Positions 23,264 through 35,202 of a stretch of DNA of 64,000 bases are shown here, in pieces. The notes under the pieces are model-generated. The model ran no database searches. It had not been told where the DNA came from and saw only the letters and a list, made by a program, of their open reading frames with translations. The position numbers and the translations under genes are program-made. Source of the stretch: Cubamyces lactineus (lineage: Eukaryota > Basidiomycota > Agaricomycetes > Polyporales > Polyporaceae). Location: positions 124,001 to 188,000 of the forward strand of contig JACDTU010000020.1 in the NCBI GenBank assembly GCA_022376465.1, written 5' to 3'. The first letter of the stretch is position 1, and every line of letters starts with the position of its first letter.

Positions 23264-24780
23264 TCACGGGGCGGCAACGTCCAGGCGCAGTAGAATCAGT
23301 CTCTTACATGTAGGACAACATCCAGTCCTTGCCAGCTCCGGCAGAATACAACTATATCCGACAAGCGTCAGCATTCCATTGGTCTCAAAGTCTATGCTAC
23401 ATCATACGCACCTTTGACAAAATATGTGCCCACAGGTGGTCGCGATCGGTTCATTGCACGGGTCCCTTTGGCAAGATCTGCAATGCCACGAAGGTCCACT
23501 CTTTTGAGCTTGTGTTTGCTCTTCCATTGCTGCATTGTACCATGTCAATCAGAGTCCGGCACGTTCACGATGACCAACCGTAGGAGCCTGATCTTACCTC
23601 GAGTCCGGACTGCGGAAGTGTAGCTGCTGGGAGGAGGCATAGTAATCGGCGACTGCCCAGATGTGCTGATGGTCTTTCCTGATGGACTCGGAGCTGCCCG
23701 TTGGATCAACTGGCATAAATCCAATGATGAAGTTTCGTCCAAAACACGAGGAGCTTCGACAGAGGCCCGATGTGTGCCATGGGTGCCAGCGGGAATGTCG
23801 GTGCTTCGAGCAGCCTCTGGCGGCCGTGTGGTAGTCATGTCGGCTATTGGGCGCACTACTATGTTGGTCTCGCCCATAGACTTGGCATTCTGTGGTTCAG
23901 ACTCGGAGCATGCAGGGGGGAGCGAATCGTCTGATGACGACGACACATTGCCGATGTGCTCGATGCTTGTCGTCCTGGTCCGTGACGGTAAGTATAGGGC
24001 ATACAACCGATCGAGATAACTTGGCCAAAATGAGAGCTCACTTGGGCACCAGCGCTGGGGTCTCGCAGTCCGATCCATACGACTCGGACATGGCACAGAA
24101 ATCGAAATCGCTTGCATACGACACAACCGAAGCTGAATCATCTTCACTTTCACTAGGACCCTCCGGAGTAGTCGCCTTAGCGAGGGAAGGCTTCACAAAA
24201 CTGTCAAGTGCAGATGTAAATGTGAACTGACTCTGGAGAGCATATAAGAGGCGTGTATCCTCCATGTCACGCGACACATTTGAACGGATGGTTGGGCGAT
24301 GCCAGTGAACTGATGGGACGCATCCTGGAGGGTTCCGGACTCGAAACAGATCCCACAGATCTCAGGCGGGATCCCTGACATTGTGCTGCGGTAGTAGAGC
24401 CGGTGTGTTTCTGGGCGCGATGCTGCCAATCATTGGTGTTAGCAAATCAGTGACACCCAACACGCTTCTAGTGTAGGGGAGCGTACAGATTCGAGTGCCG
24501 TCAGATTGTTGAAGTACGCAGCACAGCCAAGTTTCGGACATGTGAACATATACTGCCGCGGGTCCTTCGGGCCCGCCGCTTGAGCAGATGGGGTCACGAT
24601 GTACTGAGACGTGGTCGACGGTAATGGTGTCGTGATTTTCGTCGACTTCGGTACCGTTGTAGTCGGGCCCCGCCATTGGTGATTCTTGGCGGATGCATGG
24701 TTTTGGCAGGCAGCGTTGTCTACGAATAAGTTCTTCTTGCATTGCCAACAGGAGATGGGTTTCTCCTTCTTCTTCGCCAT
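23264..24780 (-). CDS. C2H2-like/RING-finger protein, tandem copy C
   Basis: Likely a RING-type ubiquitin ligase; substrate unknown. The start at 24780 gives MAKKKEKPISCWQCKKN with a C2H2-like finger (CWQCKKNLFVDNAACQNH). A second finger begins FTCPKLGCAAYF. Ser/Thr-rich linkers follow. The C-terminal RING reads WHCRSCQRDPC, then TTCGHIFC, then an intron near 23340-23410, then ARTGCCPTCKRLILLRLDVA, stop at 23264. The RING cysteine and histidine spacing is intact. It shares its plan with the two genes upstream on the same strand, so these arose by tandem duplication. Confidence 0.78.
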
Positions 24781-25286
24781 GCCGGTCACTACTCTCGAAA
24801 GTATACAGGCAGCCCCAACTCTGAGCAGGTGCGAGATCTAACGAGAGTCGCGCAGTTCGGAGCGTTCAGGCTATCTACACTGTGATCATGCGACCTACCG
24901 CAGCATAATAATCCCACGAGTTGGGTTCGATTTGATCCTGCGGGAATATACTGCGCTATTGGCGCCTGAGGCCGAACACAGGATTTATCGATGAATTGGT
25001 CGCTGATGGCGCGCGTTAATGAAGGCTTGGTGAACAACGTAACGCTCGCGATGATTGACATAGGAGCTACAGGTCGTTAGGCACAAAGTTTTGAGAAAGC
25101 GCGCGGATCGAAGACGATACCAACGTTGAGTCGTCGCTGCCATATTTACCTTGACCTGAAGAGGATTGACTTCCCCAGACCACATGCGAACGAATGAAGC
25201 TGCACCCGCTAAGCTACGCCTGAGCTCAAGCCTCCACAGATGAGCGCGCCAAGGATGTGGACGTCTAGCTGTTAAAGTGTGATATA
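24781..25286. other. Spacer between RING copies C and B
   Basis: About 500 bp with no recognised gene. It presumably holds the promoter of copy C and the 3' UTR of copy B. Confidence 0.5.
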
Positions 25287-27174
25287 TTATCGCTGATAAT
25301 CCGCAACGTCCAAGCGGAGCAGAAACATCTTCTTACACACCGGACATACCCCATGCTCCCCGAGCTCTAGCAGGATACAACTGATCATAAAGGATTTCAG
25401 TGTTGCCGACGTGCCCATAAATGCACTTTACTCACCTGCGACAGAATACGTGCCCGCAGAGTGTCGCAACGGGTTCGATGCACGGGACCCTCTGACAAGA
25501 CCTGCAGCTCCAAGATGTGTCCCATTCGCGCACTTAGGTATGTGCCTTACTTCAGCCTAAAGCTCGGATTCATGTGTCTCGCTCAACGCTCACCTTGCGC
25601 GGCCGTATCTCGCGAGCGCTGGAACAGGGTTTGTTGCACGCCGGTTGATCGAAGATATGCGTGGATACGCTCCTCGGAGGGAGTTATGAGCTCAGCAGAG
25701 CGACGTGAGTAGCTTGACGCTGAACAACCAGGGTCACTTGGGGTGTCTGGAAGAGGCTCGGAGTTTTGCCTTGTACAGCTGGAGATGTCGGTGTTCCGGA
25801 CTGAACTCTCCGGTGATCGCGCCAGGTCTCTAGCATACCGTGCAGATTGTGTGATATCTTCATCATCACGCCTCGAGGAACTCGCGAGATTCTGCGAGAC
25901 AATCGAGGTTGTGGAGTACCCTGACGACCACGCTGCGGTATTGTCGGTACCCGAACTTCCAAGGGAATGTATCAAGGGCAGGAGATTAGTAGCGTATTGA
26001 TAACTTGTGCAACATGTCTTATCCTCACCGTAACAACGTTGTACGCCTGCCGATCGAGCTCAATCCATCCGGGATCGTGTTTGGGTAGCCAGCATATGAC
26101 ACATTCGAAGCCGCGCCGTCTAAGTCACATTGATCCGCATGAGTCATCTTGTCGACAGCTGTGGATGAGCCGCTGGTGGTGCGGGATGACGATGTCTCGC
26201 CCTCAAGAGTAAGAATTCGACGTGACATGAGCAGCGCTCAGAAGGGACCGGACCGGTGCAGGACTCACGATCAGGCTATCTAGCATTTTCCTGGTCAATG
26301 CCGTTCGTTCGACAGGGATCGGTAATCCGGGTCCTTTGCCTTTGGAGTCGTTACGGGAGGTTGGCGAGCTCGAAAGAGATGGCGACAGCAGAGTGCTACT
26401 AGCGGAGAGATGGCCGCGGATAGGCGGTGTCAGCGGACCAGTGGGTGTCACACAGGGAGGTTCTGTCGATCGCGAATTCACAACGCCAGGGGAATCGTCC
26501 ACTGCTGGCACCTTGTCTTGCGTTGTTTGCGGCCGGTGGTGGGTTAACCTCAGGTAGTGGGATTCAAGGTCGTCAGCAGAGCCATGGTGAACCATACATG
26601 CTTCGCATGCATTCTCTACACGCAAATGCTAGGAACCACGCGTCAGTAGTCTATACGCGACGTTCATACGGCAAGCCCAACACAGTCTAGAAAAGAATTC
26701 ACCTCGCGAAGCTGCGCCTTCTCCTCAAACCCTACGTGGCATCCGGCGCACTTCGGGTGTTTGGGCGACGTCGCGAAGTGCACTGGACCTTTGGGTACGA
26801 TTTGTTGGCATGTTATGCAGAATCGGTGGTATTTGGTCTCCAAGTCCGGATGGGCTTGAGCGCAATGCTTGTAGTCGTATCAGAACATGGTTCGAAGCAA
26901 TGTTGAAGGGATTCGCTACCAGATTAAGCGCCGAATGACCGTCAAAGTATAGCGGACAGTTCGGGCACGACCATTGGCCGGACGACATATCGGGATTGCT
27001 TGAATCAGACGATGGATGTTGGGTTGAAGTTATCTCTGTCTCCTTCGGGGCGGATGCGGTGCGAATCGCCGACGCTACGACAGGCAAGGACTAATATTGA
27101 TGATCCTTGCCCAGCATACAAACCGGGCTGGCTCTAAGCATTTACTGGGTTTCCGGCAGTTCCTTCCTCACCAT
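25287..27174 (-). CDS. C2H2-like/RING-finger protein, tandem copy B
   Basis: Probable E3 ubiquitin ligase. The C2H2-like region reads WSCPNCPLYFDGHSALN, then HPKCAGCHVGFEEKAQL, then ENACEACMVHHGSADDLESH. A Ser/Thr/Pro-rich linker follows (SASSTLLSPSLSSSPTSRND). The RING is CRSCQRVPC, ATLCGHVFC, intron, LGEHGVCPVCKKMFLLRLDV, stop at 25287. The 5' end is uncertain. The main frame is open to about 27090 behind an acceptor (ATATTAG). The nearest ATG that joins in frame is at 27174, followed at once by a GTGAGG donor, which would put an intron directly after the start codon. Confidence 0.72.
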
Positions 27175-27646
27175 AGCCACATTCAGGATTGCCGTGGAAC
27201 AGATCCAGCCTGAATGCTCTCGGTGTATGTAGCGTAGCGGATAGGGATTTAGTTAGCTACTGCTAGCTGAACAAGTTGAAACAACAGTGGCACGCCGAGC
27301 GTCTGACTCAACTCCGACAATCCACCGAGAGCTACCGCAGCACGATCTCACGAATGTGCCGGCGCCATCCCTGTCGTACATGTCCAAAACACGAGTTTTG
27401 TCTCTATATCTTCGACGTGTATTGCATGTTCGGAAGACTCGTGATACTCATTGGGCTTGAGTTGCACCAATCTGTGAGGCCTCAGAAGTGGAGCATATAT
27501 AGTACAACACAGTTCATAGTTTATATCCAAGATGCACAAGTATAGCCTTGCGTACCATAGCCCGCTGTGGTATGATGCTCTATTCGTCGATTGAGATCCC
27601 AAGACAGCTTCACTCACTGCTCGACGGCTCCGCGAGCAATCGCGCC
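27175..27646. other. Spacer between RING copies B and A
   Basis: About 470 bp, no recognised gene. Holds the promoter of copy B and the 3' UTR of copy A. Confidence 0.5.
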
Positions 27647-30109
27647 CTAGTCGGATTCGACGTGCAGACGGAGGAGGATCAGCTTCCCACACGCGGGACA
27701 TGCACCAGTCTTCGACAGTTCTTGCAAAATGCATCTACATCGTGTCTTCCATCAGGCTGGACACCATTCCTTCGAAGCGTTGAGGTACTCACGTGGCGCA
27801 GAAGATATGCCCGCATAGAGTCGCCGTCGGAGCGACACACGGCTCCTGCATGCAGCTCCTGCAGTGCCAGGACACCGCGCCTGTCTTGCCCGGTTGCGGA
27901 CGGACCACGCCCTTGAGCTTAGGCCCGCGGGTCGGCGCTTCGATCGTACCCTCGGAATCGGAGAACGAAGGAGGGTCGACTAGGAGGCGTGATGAGTGCA
28001 CGCCAAGGGGCTGGTCTCTAGAAGGTACTCACCGGCTGTCATGGAGGGCTTCTGAGAAGACGTTGCAGCAGCATGGCTGCTCGCAGACAATACGGACACC
28101 CGAGAGAGCGGCCTCGAAGCGGTCGTCCGGATAGGCGTGCGCGTTCCAGACGGGGTCAAGGGCCTGCTTATACTCGACAGTGGGATGGACGAGGCAGAGG
28201 GTGTTTCCCTCAGGCGAGACGGTGCACGACTGATCTGCGGGGAAGCGCGTGCCGAGAGGGACGCGACAGAAGACTTGCGCTGCTCCGTGGCCTCTGCATC
28301 TACCTGGCCGAGGATGCTCGCTGGCCGAGTGCTGGCTGTCTCTATCGTCGCGTGGCGTAGTGGAGCAGGCTGGAGCTGCGGTTCGACGGACGGACTGCGG
28401 ACTCGGAGGTACGACCGTGTCGACGACGACGATACGGATCGAAGGGATGCCGTCGACTCGCTGTCGGCGTGCCTCATAACGCTCCGCTGTCTGGCCCTAG
28501 GGATGCGTTTATCAATAGCTCGGAGCGGTCGTGTATAGATCACTTACATTTCCTCATAGGAACGCTCCGAGATGGTCGGAGAGCGAGAATCGTATAGCGG
28601 GCCGTCTTGCATGCTGCCCTTCCCTGCGAAACATCCTGTCAGAATTACGTACTTCCTAACGCTGTTTGCTAACAACTATACCTATAGACGAGGCCGTAGG
28701 CAGAGTAGGTTCGGAAATCGCTCGCTGCACGTGTGACGATGCTTCCACAGTCTCGTAGGTCTGTCGCAATATATTAGGCCGTGAGGTTCTCCCTGCGATG
28801 AGACGCGACTCACGTCATCGTCAAGCTCTGACCTCTCTGCGGTTATGATAGTTACCGTTGGGCGCGAAACGCTGCTCAAAGAGGGACGGTGGGTGAGCGG
28901 AGATGATTGTACGGAACGTTGGGTGACGAGGCTAGACGACGGAGGCTGCGCGGCACGCGAGTCAGCTAGTTCTCGCTTGAAGCAATGAATATGTGGATGC
29001 TTACAGGCACACTGAAGGTTGCAACAGACGATGGGCTCGGGGAGGCTGCCCTGACCGGCGGGCGAGGATGCTTGTCCTCCATGTGCTGATTGATATACGA
29101 TAGTCAATGGCAGTTCGAATCGATACAAATGATTCTAGACTCACGCTGTTGCAGGCCGTGTCGTCCGTGAAGCCGATCTGACACGCAGCGCAATGCGGGT
29201 GCATCGGCGACGTCAGATAGTGCTGTTGCAGATCTTCGACAGTACGGAACTGTCTCTTGCATGGAACGCATCGCGACTCGAGATGCGCACTCGTCAAATG
29301 CTATACCGAACATGTGAGCCTCGGCATCTTCGGAAAGTGAAGCTATCGCACACACCTGGTGAAGAGCGGCATCGTCGAGGAAGCCGTCGCTGCATACGAC
29401 GCACTTGGGATGGTTGGTGGAATCTCTGAAGTGTTTCTGCTGCTCCACCAACACGACTTCGCGACCACACGGAGAGCAAAGGAAGGTGTTCCGGTGTGTG
29501 AGTTTGACGTGCTAACTCACTATCGTCAATGTTCCGATGTTGGGACGTAGAAGAGAACCGTACCGTATCGAGCTGTGTCTGGTCAATGAATGCCGAGCTG
29601 CAGTGCGGGCACTTGGGGTGCACGGAATAGTAGCGGAGGTGAATCGACAGAGCCTCCGCTGAGGAGAATTCCATGTCGCACGGTCCACAGTTGTACATGC
29701 GCGCCGGCTTCGGAGTGTGCACATTGGCTTGATGCGCATCGGATTCGGCTTGCGTGCTAAAAAGAAGACAGCAGGGCTTGCATTCAAATGCTGGCGTCAA
29801 CAATCCGCTCTCCTTGGCCTTCCCATTCGCCATCGATGTAGGAGGCTGTGCAGTGAGTGCAGGAGCCTTTGCAGTTGAGATGGTAGGCTGGGGCGTCACC
29901 GGCTTTGATACTGTCACCGGCTTAGGCACCGTCGGCGGCTTAGGCGCAGCCGAGGGTTTAGGCACAGTCGACGTCTGGGGTGCGGTTGTTGTTGGTGGCA
30001 CGGGCTGCGGGCGAGGTCGCAAGTATGTGTGTGCTTTGTCCTTGCAATGCTGAATACAGGCGGCCTGAGTCTTGAACGTTCTATTGCAGGTTGCGCATTC
30101 TTCAACCAT
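27647..30109 (-). CDS. C2H2-like/RING-finger protein, tandem copy A (longest)
   Basis: Probable RING E3 ligase and the largest of three paralogues. The start at 30109 gives MVEECATCNRTFK with a C2H2-like finger ending in H-x4-H. A Pro/Thr-rich linker with PKP repeats follows, then fingers ECKPCCLLFSTQAESDAH, YNCGPCDMEFSSAEALSIH and HPKCPHCSSAFIDQTQL. Further HPKC/HPHC-type fingers come after these (HPKCVVCSDGFLDDAAL and HPHCAACQIGFTDDTACN). A Ser/Arg-rich disordered stretch spans about 28000-28540. The C-terminal RING is WHCRSCMQEPC, ATLCGHIFC, intron, LSKTGACPACGKLILLRL, stop at 27647. Confidence 0.78.
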
Positions 30110-30521
30110 TTCGAATGCGAGTAGTGGCGAAGGTTGGAGTACAGTTCGTAGTTGAGAGAGACGGGGGATGGGTGGTAGGTGGGATATATCCCGGCGTTTG
30201 CAAGCCTCGTGACGACCTCGCGGCGCAGGTGCTGTCGCCGGATTGTAGAGGAGACGTCTAGCAAGCGCACCACGCATTCATGGGCCTCTCGAAGTCAAGG
30301 TTCGTGCAAAAAGAGGGTGTATTACCTTCCGTATGACACGCGTACTGCGGCGGCTTAGTATGCCTTCTGTGAACTAAGCGAGCCTGAGCTTCGCTATGCT
30401 GCGGGCCTGTTCTTTTCAGAACGTGCTTCAGAGCTGGCTAGAACACGGCACGGAACAGCTCAATGCATAACCGGGCCAGACGAGGGGTCACAACGTGGGC
30501 TGTAGAGTCAACAAACACACT
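30110..30521. other. Intergenic, nothing recognised
   Basis: About 410 bp between RING copy A and the DUF4336 gene. It presumably holds the promoter of the former and the 3' UTR of the latter. Confidence 0.5.
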
Positions 30522-31840
30522 TCAATCCAGGTACCATTTATACGCCTCCATCCACGCGGCCTTGCCGTCTTTCTCTATCACGTCCTGAATGTACTCTTAG
30601 GGTTTACACAAGGCCGGATTAAACTCGAACACGCACCCCATGACAAGGTATAATGCGGTCGAAGTCCCATCCTGCTACCGTCTTGACGTCGCGCTTCATT
30701 GCCCTGAATGAGCGGTTACTCAGGATGAGATCCGCATTGCGTTATACAGGGGCGGCGATGCTCACTCCTTGTCGACCCCAAGCGACCAGGCGAACTTCTT
30801 GTGCAACCACATGTAAGGGTTGAGGTTGCCGAACCCAGGGAACTTGCCGGAAGAGCCCGTCATAGAATACTATAGAGCTGCGTGAGTCCATGATGGCGGC
30901 ATTAGCATCCCGTGCAGGACAAACCTGCTCCCGAGCGGGGAGATTGAAGAGAAGGTCCGCTTCAATCATGGTCTTCGACGCGGGGTGAAAAAAGGCAACG
31001 TCCTTGTTCTTGAACCCTGAGAAGTAGCTGAACGCGTATATCAGCATGATCAATGATCGGGTTGTAGATCAACGCGTACCAATGTTGGATCTGTATCGAC
31101 GACGTCCTACGCGTTAGACACCACTGAACAGCTGCAATGACAAAAGACGCACGTCGCTCTCAAAGCCGTACTTGGTGTTCGGAGGATCTGCACCCCATGC
31201 TATCATTCAACGTATCAGTATATGCGGAAAAATACAACTATGCTCAACGTGAACTCTGGCTGACCTCCGTCAAACTTCAAACCTTCTTTTTCCTTCTTCT
31301 TGGCGGCCTCATCCACAGCGATCAGCTTGGCGTCTGGGTAATGCTTCTTGTATTCCCCTGAATGGTCTTGGGCTAAAGTCTCCCGACCGTGGAGTTGCGA
31401 ACGTACATACCTAGGAAGAGGTGGTGAACGGCGTCGGCACCGACAATCCATCTATAACGGAACCGGTGAGCGAACAAGAGAGGCGATTGAAGACCTCGAC
31501 GACGCACTTGACGGGACCTAGCTCTCGCAGCTTAGCCTTGGTGACTTCGTCCAGAGGTGTAGATGCTAGCACCCAAACATCGCCGTTGCTGAGTTTTACT
31601 GCAGTCGATCGACCGCCAACAGGGAAGAGGTTGAAGCGGGAAAAGGGGCTGCGTTTCCATAGTATATGACGTGTCGGTTCATGGCCTAGGTCTATAGACA
31701 AACTGACTGCACACCATGAGAACGTCCAGACATCCTTGGCGACCTGTGAATGCGCGTCAATGACATGCATACAGTAGCGTGTCGCCGACTTTGACCTCGC
31801 GTATGGCACACTTTGAGTTACTTTGCGTTGGAGAAGTCAT
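30522..31840 (-). CDS. DUF4336-family protein (metallo-beta-lactamase-like fold)
   Basis: A conserved fungal protein of unknown function whose family is distantly related to metallo-hydrolases. Exons give VGGRSTAVKLSNGDVWVLAS, LDEVTKAKLRELGPVK, GADAVHHLFLG, EYKKHYPDAKLIAVDEAAKK, NKDVAFFHPASKTMIEADLL and NPYMWLHKKFAWSLGVD. The C-terminal block AGWDFDRIIPCHGDVIEKDG leads to a stop at 30522. The HH and HGD elements are the likely metal-binding remnants. The start at 31840 (MTSPTQSNSK) fits a REVKVGDTLLY frame, but the next join is unclear, so the N-terminus is provisional. Confidence 0.75.
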
Positions 31841-32183
31841 CGTGCAGGATTCGAGGTGAGGGTAGTGGTAAGAAAGCGGAGGGTGCCATGGTGCTGGGAG
31901 GCATTGCCTGTCACGACTCGGACACGGGTTCCAACGTTCACGGAGCCGGTAAGATGACGTCGGCGTCTCTCAGTTCGCACTACGCTCGGCGCCTGTAGCA
32001 GCTAGTGTAATTCTCGATCAGGCAACTTCTTACGTTCATTTCAGATATGCCCTATATCATTTGCGAGCCAACCTGTAGACGTTTATAATAGAGAAAATCC
32101 ATAGTAGTACATAGAGCTCGGATTAGGGTATGTAAGTAATGAGACTTGCAAGTAGCAAGATTATCCCAACGCAATGGACTATG
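31841..32183. other. Intergenic, nothing recognised
   Basis: About 340 bp upstream of the DUF4336 gene and downstream of the PAH-like gene. No feature seen. Confidence 0.5.
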
Positions 32184-32732
32184 CTACAAGGGGCTGGATC
32201 AGCACTCCCGCCGGAGTGCTCAGCTCAACGCACTGCTTCCTCATTGACAGAGAGAACGAGTAGCCCGAAGGCAGGAAGTAGTTGAGCTTTAGCAAAATGA
32301 TTGGCACATCGGCACACAGAATCGTCAGCCGCAATAGCACATCAACCAAGTCGACGCTATGATCGCATGTGTGAATTTACAGCAAGGCATACAATTGACC
32401 TGAGGCTCACCGATCCTCTTCATAAAGCTTAAGTGCCTTGAAAAATTGATCGTACGCAGCTGGCCGACCGGCCAGCTGCTCTCGCACGAGCTGGATGAAG
32501 TCGAGCGCTCGGTCGACGTGTGTGGGGGAATACACTTCCTGTAGGGCTATCGACGCATATGTGAGGTTGTGAGATACTGGATCAGGAGAGATAAAATATA
32601 CTGACCTGCAAAAGCGCTTGCTCTTGCGTATTCTAGTTTACCCTCGGCGGAAGGTAGAGACACAGAGTGGGCAGAGAGCAGGGCTTCCATGGGAACCGGC
32701 GCGTACGTTGGCTGACCAGGTACTTTGAACAT
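32184..32732 (-). CDS. Small Sin3 PAH-like domain protein (1)
   Basis: A short protein built around a paired-amphipathic-helix-like module, as in the Sin3 corepressor, but without the rest of Sin3. The start at 32732 gives MFKVPGQPTYAPV. After an intron the frame reads YSPTHVDRALDFIQLVREQL and GRPAAYDQFFKALKLYEEDR, helix A of a PAH module. After a second intron it reads VDLVDVLLRLTILCADVPII and LLKLNYFLPSGY, matching the PAH signature of a Leu-rich helix ending in NYFLPxGY. The stop is at 32184. The frame is open a little upstream of the ATG, so a 5' exon may be missing. Partner and role are unknown; binding to transcription-factor helices is the family precedent. Confidence 0.65.
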
Positions 32733-33379
32733 TGTCAGGCTCAATGAGTTCGTCGAGGTTGGGAGTAAGGAAATGTAGTGACCAGGTAGGATGGCAAGCT
32801 CAGCGACGATGTCGGTATATATGCATACCCACCATCTAGCATTGGCCCTTGAGGACGGCTAGTGCGGCGCATGCTAGACAGCATGACATGAAGCTTTGAG
32901 CAGACGTTTGTGAAGTCTTTGTCGACTGCAATACAAGACGTTCTCCTGTCGCTTGCGCTAAGATCCAAGCACCAAGTTATCAATGTGCGACCCCGCTTCA
33001 ACGCCGAAGAACGAGTCTAACGTCATAAGCCTAGGGTGGAATCAAAGCGTACGCAGTATAGCGCAACATGCCATTGTCAGACCGGTATGAACAGGTGTGG
33101 TGTGCGTGCAGATCCGTATAGGAGTGATATCCGGATATTCGAGTTTCACGACGTGTTTCCGACGGATAGTTCATAGCGATAAGTATCAAGCTTGGCCAAC
33201 TTGTAGAGGCCGCTGGAGTACAAGAGTGGCTTCAAGCGCCCGACCGCCCGTGAGATCATGGGCGCTTTATAACGTCATCTCAGGGTCTGCTTGAGATCGA
33301 GATCTGATTCTGAGCAAGCGCAGATCGCGCACTTTACTCTCATCGAGTCACCACAGAGGCATCCAACACAACGCTCGCG
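32733..33379. other. Divergent promoter region between PAH-like protein and CIA1
   Basis: About 650 bp. A minus-strand open frame at 32741-33001 has no family features. No TATA or repeat stands out. Confidence 0.45.
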
Positions 33380-34720
33380 ATGGACCAAGACCTTCCCGCA
33401 AAGATTGAACAAATAGCTCAACTAGAAGGTAGGCTTTGTCACTCGTCTCGCTGGGGCCGAGATGTTGAACATCCAAATCCGACAGGGCACGACGACCGCG
33501 CATGGCACGTCGCGTGGAACCCCGCGAGGCCTATCCTCGCATCATGCTCCGCGGACAAGAACGTTAGGCTTTACAACTACGGCGCATCTTCACAATCCGA
33601 AGGCTCTTCGCTCAACTTCTCGCATATCACTACCATCCCCACGGGGCACGCGAAGACCGTGCGCGCGATCGCCTGGTCCCCCTCGGGCAAGACGCTCGCT
33701 ACCGCCTCGTTCGACTCGAACATCGGAATCTGGGCACAGGAAGGCGAGGATGAGGATGGCGGTGATGGTGCGAACGTTACGGGAGAATGGGAGTGTATGA
33801 GCCTGTTGGAAGGACACGAGACGGAGTGCAAGAGCGTCGCGTACTCAAGTTCCGGCAACCTCCTGGCCAGCTGCAGCAGAGATAAGACGGTCTGGATATG
33901 GGAAGGTGCGCAGTGCTGTATCCTCGCGCAAAACTCCCTTCTCAGCCTCAAGGCGATTAGCACACCCCGACTATGATTTCGAGTGCATGGGCGTGCTCAT
34001 GGAGCACTCGCAAGACGTCAAGTGCGTCGCATGGCACCCAACCGAAGAGGTCAGGCTTCCTCTCTCCTCTCCCCCCTTACGCATCTACACACCCCTGTTC
34101 CTCACCTGCCCACGTCCCACCCAGCGCAGATCCTCGCCTCCGCGTCCTACGACGACACCATCAAACTATACATAGATGACCCGCAAGAAGACTGGTTCTG
34201 CTTCCAGACGCTCACAGGGCACGATTCGACCGTGTGGACGCTCGCTTTCTCCCCTGACGGCCGGTATCTCGCGTCCGGCTCGGACGACTGCACGATCAGG
34301 ATATGGGAGCGCGTGCAGGAACACAAGTGGGAGTGCGTGGACGTACTGGAGGGGCATGAGCGCAGCGTGTACTCGATCAGCTGGGGGAAGGGCAAGGGGC
34401 TCGATAGCGGCGATGCTGAAAGCCTCGGATGGCTAGCGAGTACAGGCGGAGATGGTATCATCAACATATGGGAACTTGGGGTGAGTGGACCTCGCGTTCA
34501 CGGCTTTTCCTCTCACTCATCTTGATCTCAGGTTGGTCCAAATCCCAAGGACCCAAGCAAGAAGAGCGTCACGCACAAGATCATTGCGAAGATCTCTCAA
34601 GCCCACGATGTTCACGACGTTAACTGCGTAGTGTGGTGTCCGCGGAAAGGGTTCGAGGACCTATTTGCCACTGCGGGCGATGATGGTTTGGTGAGGGTGT
34701 GGAAGGTCGTTCCTTTGTAA
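33380..34720 (+). CDS. CIA1: CIA1 / CIAO1 WD40 protein of cytosolic Fe-S cluster assembly
   Basis: Seven-bladed WD40 scaffold of the CIA targeting complex, which delivers Fe-S clusters to cytosolic and nuclear enzymes. The start at 33380 gives [17 protein letters not shown]. Repeats include [104 protein letters not shown] and a last NCVVWCP to [13 protein letters not shown], stop at 34720. The interblade segments ([31 protein letters not shown]) are typical of CIAO1. Four introns, one of them (about 34052-34126) pyrimidine-rich. Confidence 0.93.
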
Positions 34721-35202
34721 CGATCCAAAGTGTAGCGCTGATGTCAGAAGTCTCAATGAGTGTACTATTCTTCAAACCATGGTTGCAGTGACCATCCGAT
34801 CCCGAAAAGCCTGGAAGTTCGCACAGTGGCGCATCTCGCCCTACCTCATCCTCTTCGTGAAGATGTTCTCGCTTATACCCAATGAGCTTTGCTTCCGAGG
34901 ATGCGACAATCAAATACCGCGGTCGTCTACGCAACTTAGCCACTGCGCCAGTGCGTATTGTGCCAAAGCTCCCCATATCGATGGCCATGTGCTTTGGCGG
35001 GAACGCTTTGTCCGCCCAGAATTGGCGGTAACGGCCCAAGTACTAAGTCTATAACGAGTGGCGTCGCCGTTCCATTGTCCTTCAACGGACGCATGTTCGT
35101 CATTCGTCCACATACATATAATGCGGGTGTCAGATTTCTGAGTGGCATTACTCCTTTAACACCTCCCGAAGCAACTTGAAGAACCCGGCTGAGCCTCCAA
35201 AG
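34721..35202. other. Intergenic, nothing recognised
   Basis: About 480 bp. Open frames on both strands (34620-35039 on minus is the longest) carry no family motif. Confidence 0.45.

Noticed and set aside
25460..25490. GGTTCGAT string resembling a tRNA B box
   Set aside because: It lies inside the RING exon of copy B and no cloverleaf can be drawn.
34620..35039. 139-codon minus-strand frame downstream of CIA1
   Set aside because: No family features, splice partners or coding-like composition.
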